From Acanthochromis polyacanthus (lineage: Eukaryota; Chordata; Actinopteri; Pomacentridae): a DNA stretch of 64,000 bases. Shown here piece after piece: positions 61,806 through 64,000 of the stretch (within the stretch, counting starts at the first letter, position 1; every line of letters starts with the position of its first letter). The notes under the pieces were generated by a model. The model did not search any database. It saw only the letters and a program-made list of their open reading frames with translations, and was not told where the DNA came from. The position numbers and the translations under genes were made by a program. Location of the stretch: contig NC_067116.1 in the NCBI RefSeq assembly GCF_021347895.1, forward strand, positions 32,003,639 to 32,067,638, read 5' to 3'.

Positions 61806-61885
61806 TAGGAGGGAGGTTAATCCCAAAAAATAGGCTTTTGACTTCAAATCGATTTGAATTCAAAAGTTGATTAACCTCCCTACTA
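61806..61885. mobile_element. 80-bp foldback insertion with GAT duplication
   Basis: Outer arms TAGGAGGGAGGTTAATC (61806) and GATTAACCTCCCTACTA (61869-61885) are complementary except for one base. An inner palindrome surrounds ATCGAT (CTTTTGACTTCAAAT / ATTTGAATTCAAAAG). GAT precedes and follows it (61803-61805, 61886-61888), and removing the segment restores transposase-like text (CACGATGGGTGGAACC). Confidence 0.7.
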
Positions 61886-61955
61886 GATGGGTGGAACCAA
61901 AGATCTCAAATTTGGACTCACAAGACCAAAGCACAGATTTCCAATGGCCTAATGT

Positions 61956-62384
61956 CTATTCCTTATCTTTCTTGACCCAAACAAATCTCTTCTGCTTGTT
62001 GCTTTTCTTTAGTAGTGGTTTCTCTGCAGCTATTTGACCATGAAGGCCTGACTGACAGTCTCCTCTGAGCAGTTGATGTAGAGATGTGTCTGCTACTAGA
62101 ACTCTGTGGCATTTTCTGGCATTATCCTCAATAGCAGAGGTGACTCTTGGTCTTATTTTCCTGTGGTGGTCCTCATGTGAGCCAGTTTCGTTGGAGCACT
62201 TGATGGTTTTTGCAAATGCACTTGGGGATACATTCAAAGTTTTTGCAATTTTCCAGACTGACTGACCTGCCGTTTTTAAAGTAATGATGGACTGTTGTTT
62301 CTCTTTACATAGCTGATTGGTTCTTGCCATAATATGGATTTTAACAGTTGTCAAATAGGGCTGCCAACTGTACCAACCTGACAT
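61956..62384 (-). pseudogene. Tc1 transposase N-terminal fragment
   Basis: The 142-residue open frame includes MARTNQLCKEKQQSIITLK and ...GQSVWKIAKTLNVSPSAFAK, the paired helix-turn-helix DNA-binding region of Tc1-like transposases, then RPRVTSAIEDNARKC and LLKKSNKQKRFVWVKK. The true start is the internal Met of MART. The frame loses similarity before the first catalytic Asp and is separated from the C-terminal part by frameshifts and the foldback insertion. Confidence 0.75.
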
Positions 62385-62740
62385 CTGCGGAACACACCTG
62401 ATGGTCCCAACCCTATTAAGAAGACAAGAAATTCCACAAATTAACCTTAATAAGGCACATCTATGAAGTAAAAACCGTTTCAGGTGACTACCTCATGAAG
62501 CTCATTGAGAGAAGGCAAAGAGTGTACAAAGCAGTAATCAAAGCAAAGGATAACTATTTAGGAGAATCTAAAATATAAAACATCTTTTGACTTATTTCAC
62601 ACTTTTTGTTTACTACATAATTCCATATGTGTTCATTCATTGTTTTGATGTCGTCAGTGAAAATCTACAATGTAAACAGTCATGAAAATAAAAAAAACAT
62701 TAAATGAGAAGGTGTGTCCAAACTTTTGACAGGTAGTGCA

Positions 62741-64000
62741 TCTATTTTAATTACAAATATATATATATTGACTCTACAAGTTTTAATCCGTTTTCCTTTG
62801 CTTTTCTGCACATACTTTGATAGATTTGTATCTTGTCACTGTTCACTCATCATGTTATTCTCTTTGTCTGTTGCTCCATAAATAGATTTAGTTTGCTGTG
62901 TATAAATCACATATGAACCTTAAGTAGATTTTACTTTGTTAGTAAACTGGTATCAAATTGGATTCTGGTTGTTCTTTAAAAGTCTTAAAATTAACTTAAA
63001 CACTGCAGAAATGCTGCTTGGGACTCTGTTTCATTCTCCATCAAGGGAAATCAAGATATATAGGCGCTTCATTTAGTAGGACATCTTTTTTTTTTTTTTT
63101 AAATGAAATTACTGTTTACAAAAAAAATCTGTCAGCTGCTTGGGTATAGAATTCATTTGAGCATTAAGCGAGAGGTCAAGCTGTTGTCCCTCAGGAAATT
63201 TTTAGCGTCAAACATTCCTGCATTCTGATGAATTTTTTGTCATTAATTTGTGCCTTTTCTGCATCAATTTGTGATGGAAATAACTCTGTGACAATTCAGA
63301 ATAGTATGCAATAAAATGCGATGAGACTCTAAGGCATTCTATATTGTTTTCAAATCATTTTGTTCTGTAAATCAGCTTTTCTCACTTAATATGATCCCTG
63401 ATGAGAAAACACTCATACAGACTGGATTCACTCTTTTATCTTTGAGTGTGGCACCTTTCGTGTCATTTGAATTCATTTAGGAACATCTGGACTTAACTGT
63501 TCAGTTGGGATTTCTGCTCATGTTCAAAACTTTTTGCTCATTCAAAACAAACTGTTTGACATTCTGATGGAAAAACACCCAAACCCGTTGGCAGTATTGT
63601 TGCGTTTGAATAAATATTGCAAGAAAAATATATATTTGATCTTAATATTAAAGGGAAAGTATATCCTGCTGTGCCCTGAAATCTGCACCTATTGTTACCT
63701 GTACTCTGTGATGCTCTTACTCATTTAATGTCAAATTATGATCCGCTACAATTACCTGCAGCTCAGACTGTGTTTATGAAACAGTTAGATGCACTATTTG
63801 ATATTCAGCTTATCCGTGTTGCGTGAGGAATCCCTTATATTCGAGTGTCAACCAACTTTGCTAAAAACAAAAGCCACAGACTCTGGTGTTAATACATAGA
63901 AATCCAATACCTTTATTTTACATTCATACATCTATAACGTTGTACAACAATTTTAATGCAGTTAAAAAAAGCCCAATCCAAAAACAAGTCCTGAAGATTT
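62741..64000. other. window end, AT-rich; possible 3' UTR of a minus-strand gene
   Basis: No coding recognised. TTTATT at 63912-63917 is AATAAA on the minus strand, in text (ACCTTTATTTTACATTC) typical of the last bases of a transcript, so a gene on the minus strand may end here and continue beyond 64000. Alternatively this is chance in AT-rich DNA. Confidence 0.3.

Larger units (their letters stand above)
60765..62740 (-). mobile_element. Tc1-type transposon, degraded, with two nested insertions
   Basis: The ends are inverted repeats: CACTACCAGTCAAATG... on the left and, reverse-complemented, CACTACCTGTCAAAAG... on the right. Similarity of the two ends continues inward (AGAAGGTGTG/CACACCTTCTC, GAATGAACACATATGG, AGTAAACAAAAAGTG, CTTTGCTTTGATTA, GAGCTTCATGAGGTAGTCA), so the inverted repeat is long, about 270 bases without the insertion. 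TA flanks the left end; the right has CA, presumably mutated. The transposase runs on the minus strand and is broken. A 334-base insertion (60887-61220) and an 80-base palindrome (61806-61885) interrupt it. Confidence 0.85.

Overview
The window is a stretch of a bony-fish (teleost) nuclear genome. Evidence: intron-split vertebrate genes with GT-AG junctions, AT-rich introns, teleost-type tRNA-derived SINEs, L2-like LINE remnants, several Tc1-type transposons and long (GT)n and (GATA)n microsatellites. No prokaryotic, organellar or viral coding region is seen. Family assignments rest on reading translated exons against remembered family sequences; no search was run.

Layout: four protein-coding genes, all on the + strand. 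(1) 63-25084: a class VII unconventional myosin, best called myo7b. It enters the window inside the motor P-loop and runs through IQ motifs, a short charged helix, MyTH4-FERM, SH3 and MyTH4-FERM to its stop (43 coding exons reconstructed, about 2,067 residues). (2) 31935-32945: an intact single-coding-exon GPCR, gpr17. (3) 36456-52233: inpp5d (SHIP1), with SH2, 5-phosphatase, C2 and an NPxY/proline-rich tail (26 or 27 coding exons, about 1,080 residues). (4) 55942-59216: lsm2, a 95-residue Sm-like protein in five exons whose first coding exon is only the ATG. The myo7b-gpr17 adjacency is also found in mammals, which supports calling the myosin VIIB rather than VIIA. The genes do not form a pathway: myosin VIIB is a brush-border motor, GPR17 a glial/nucleotide-lipid-type receptor, SHIP1 a blood-cell lipid phosphatase and LSM2 a core RNA-processing subunit.

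The rest is introns and spacers filled with mobile-element debris: two TTAA-flanked MITEs (1305-1827, 19996-20482), Tc1-type elements (6111-6768, 8720-9060, 45471-45950, 60765-62740), SINEs (49790-49975, 50337-50632, 59745-59929), an LTR-like block (37739-38572), L2 fragments and a broken tRNA-Thr copy.

The most interesting signal is in myo7b. The intron 15892-17660 has no usable GT-AG solution that keeps the conserved MyTH4 sequence, but fits a minor-spliceosome AT-AC (U12-type) intron. Other notable points are a possible GC-AG intron at 1066, a 94-base GT tract plus T-run abutting a 3' splice site (like the polymorphic tract of human CFTR), an extra exon with repeated basophilic phosphosite-like motifs, and a Tc1 element that has itself received two later insertions. 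No clearly new biological system was found.
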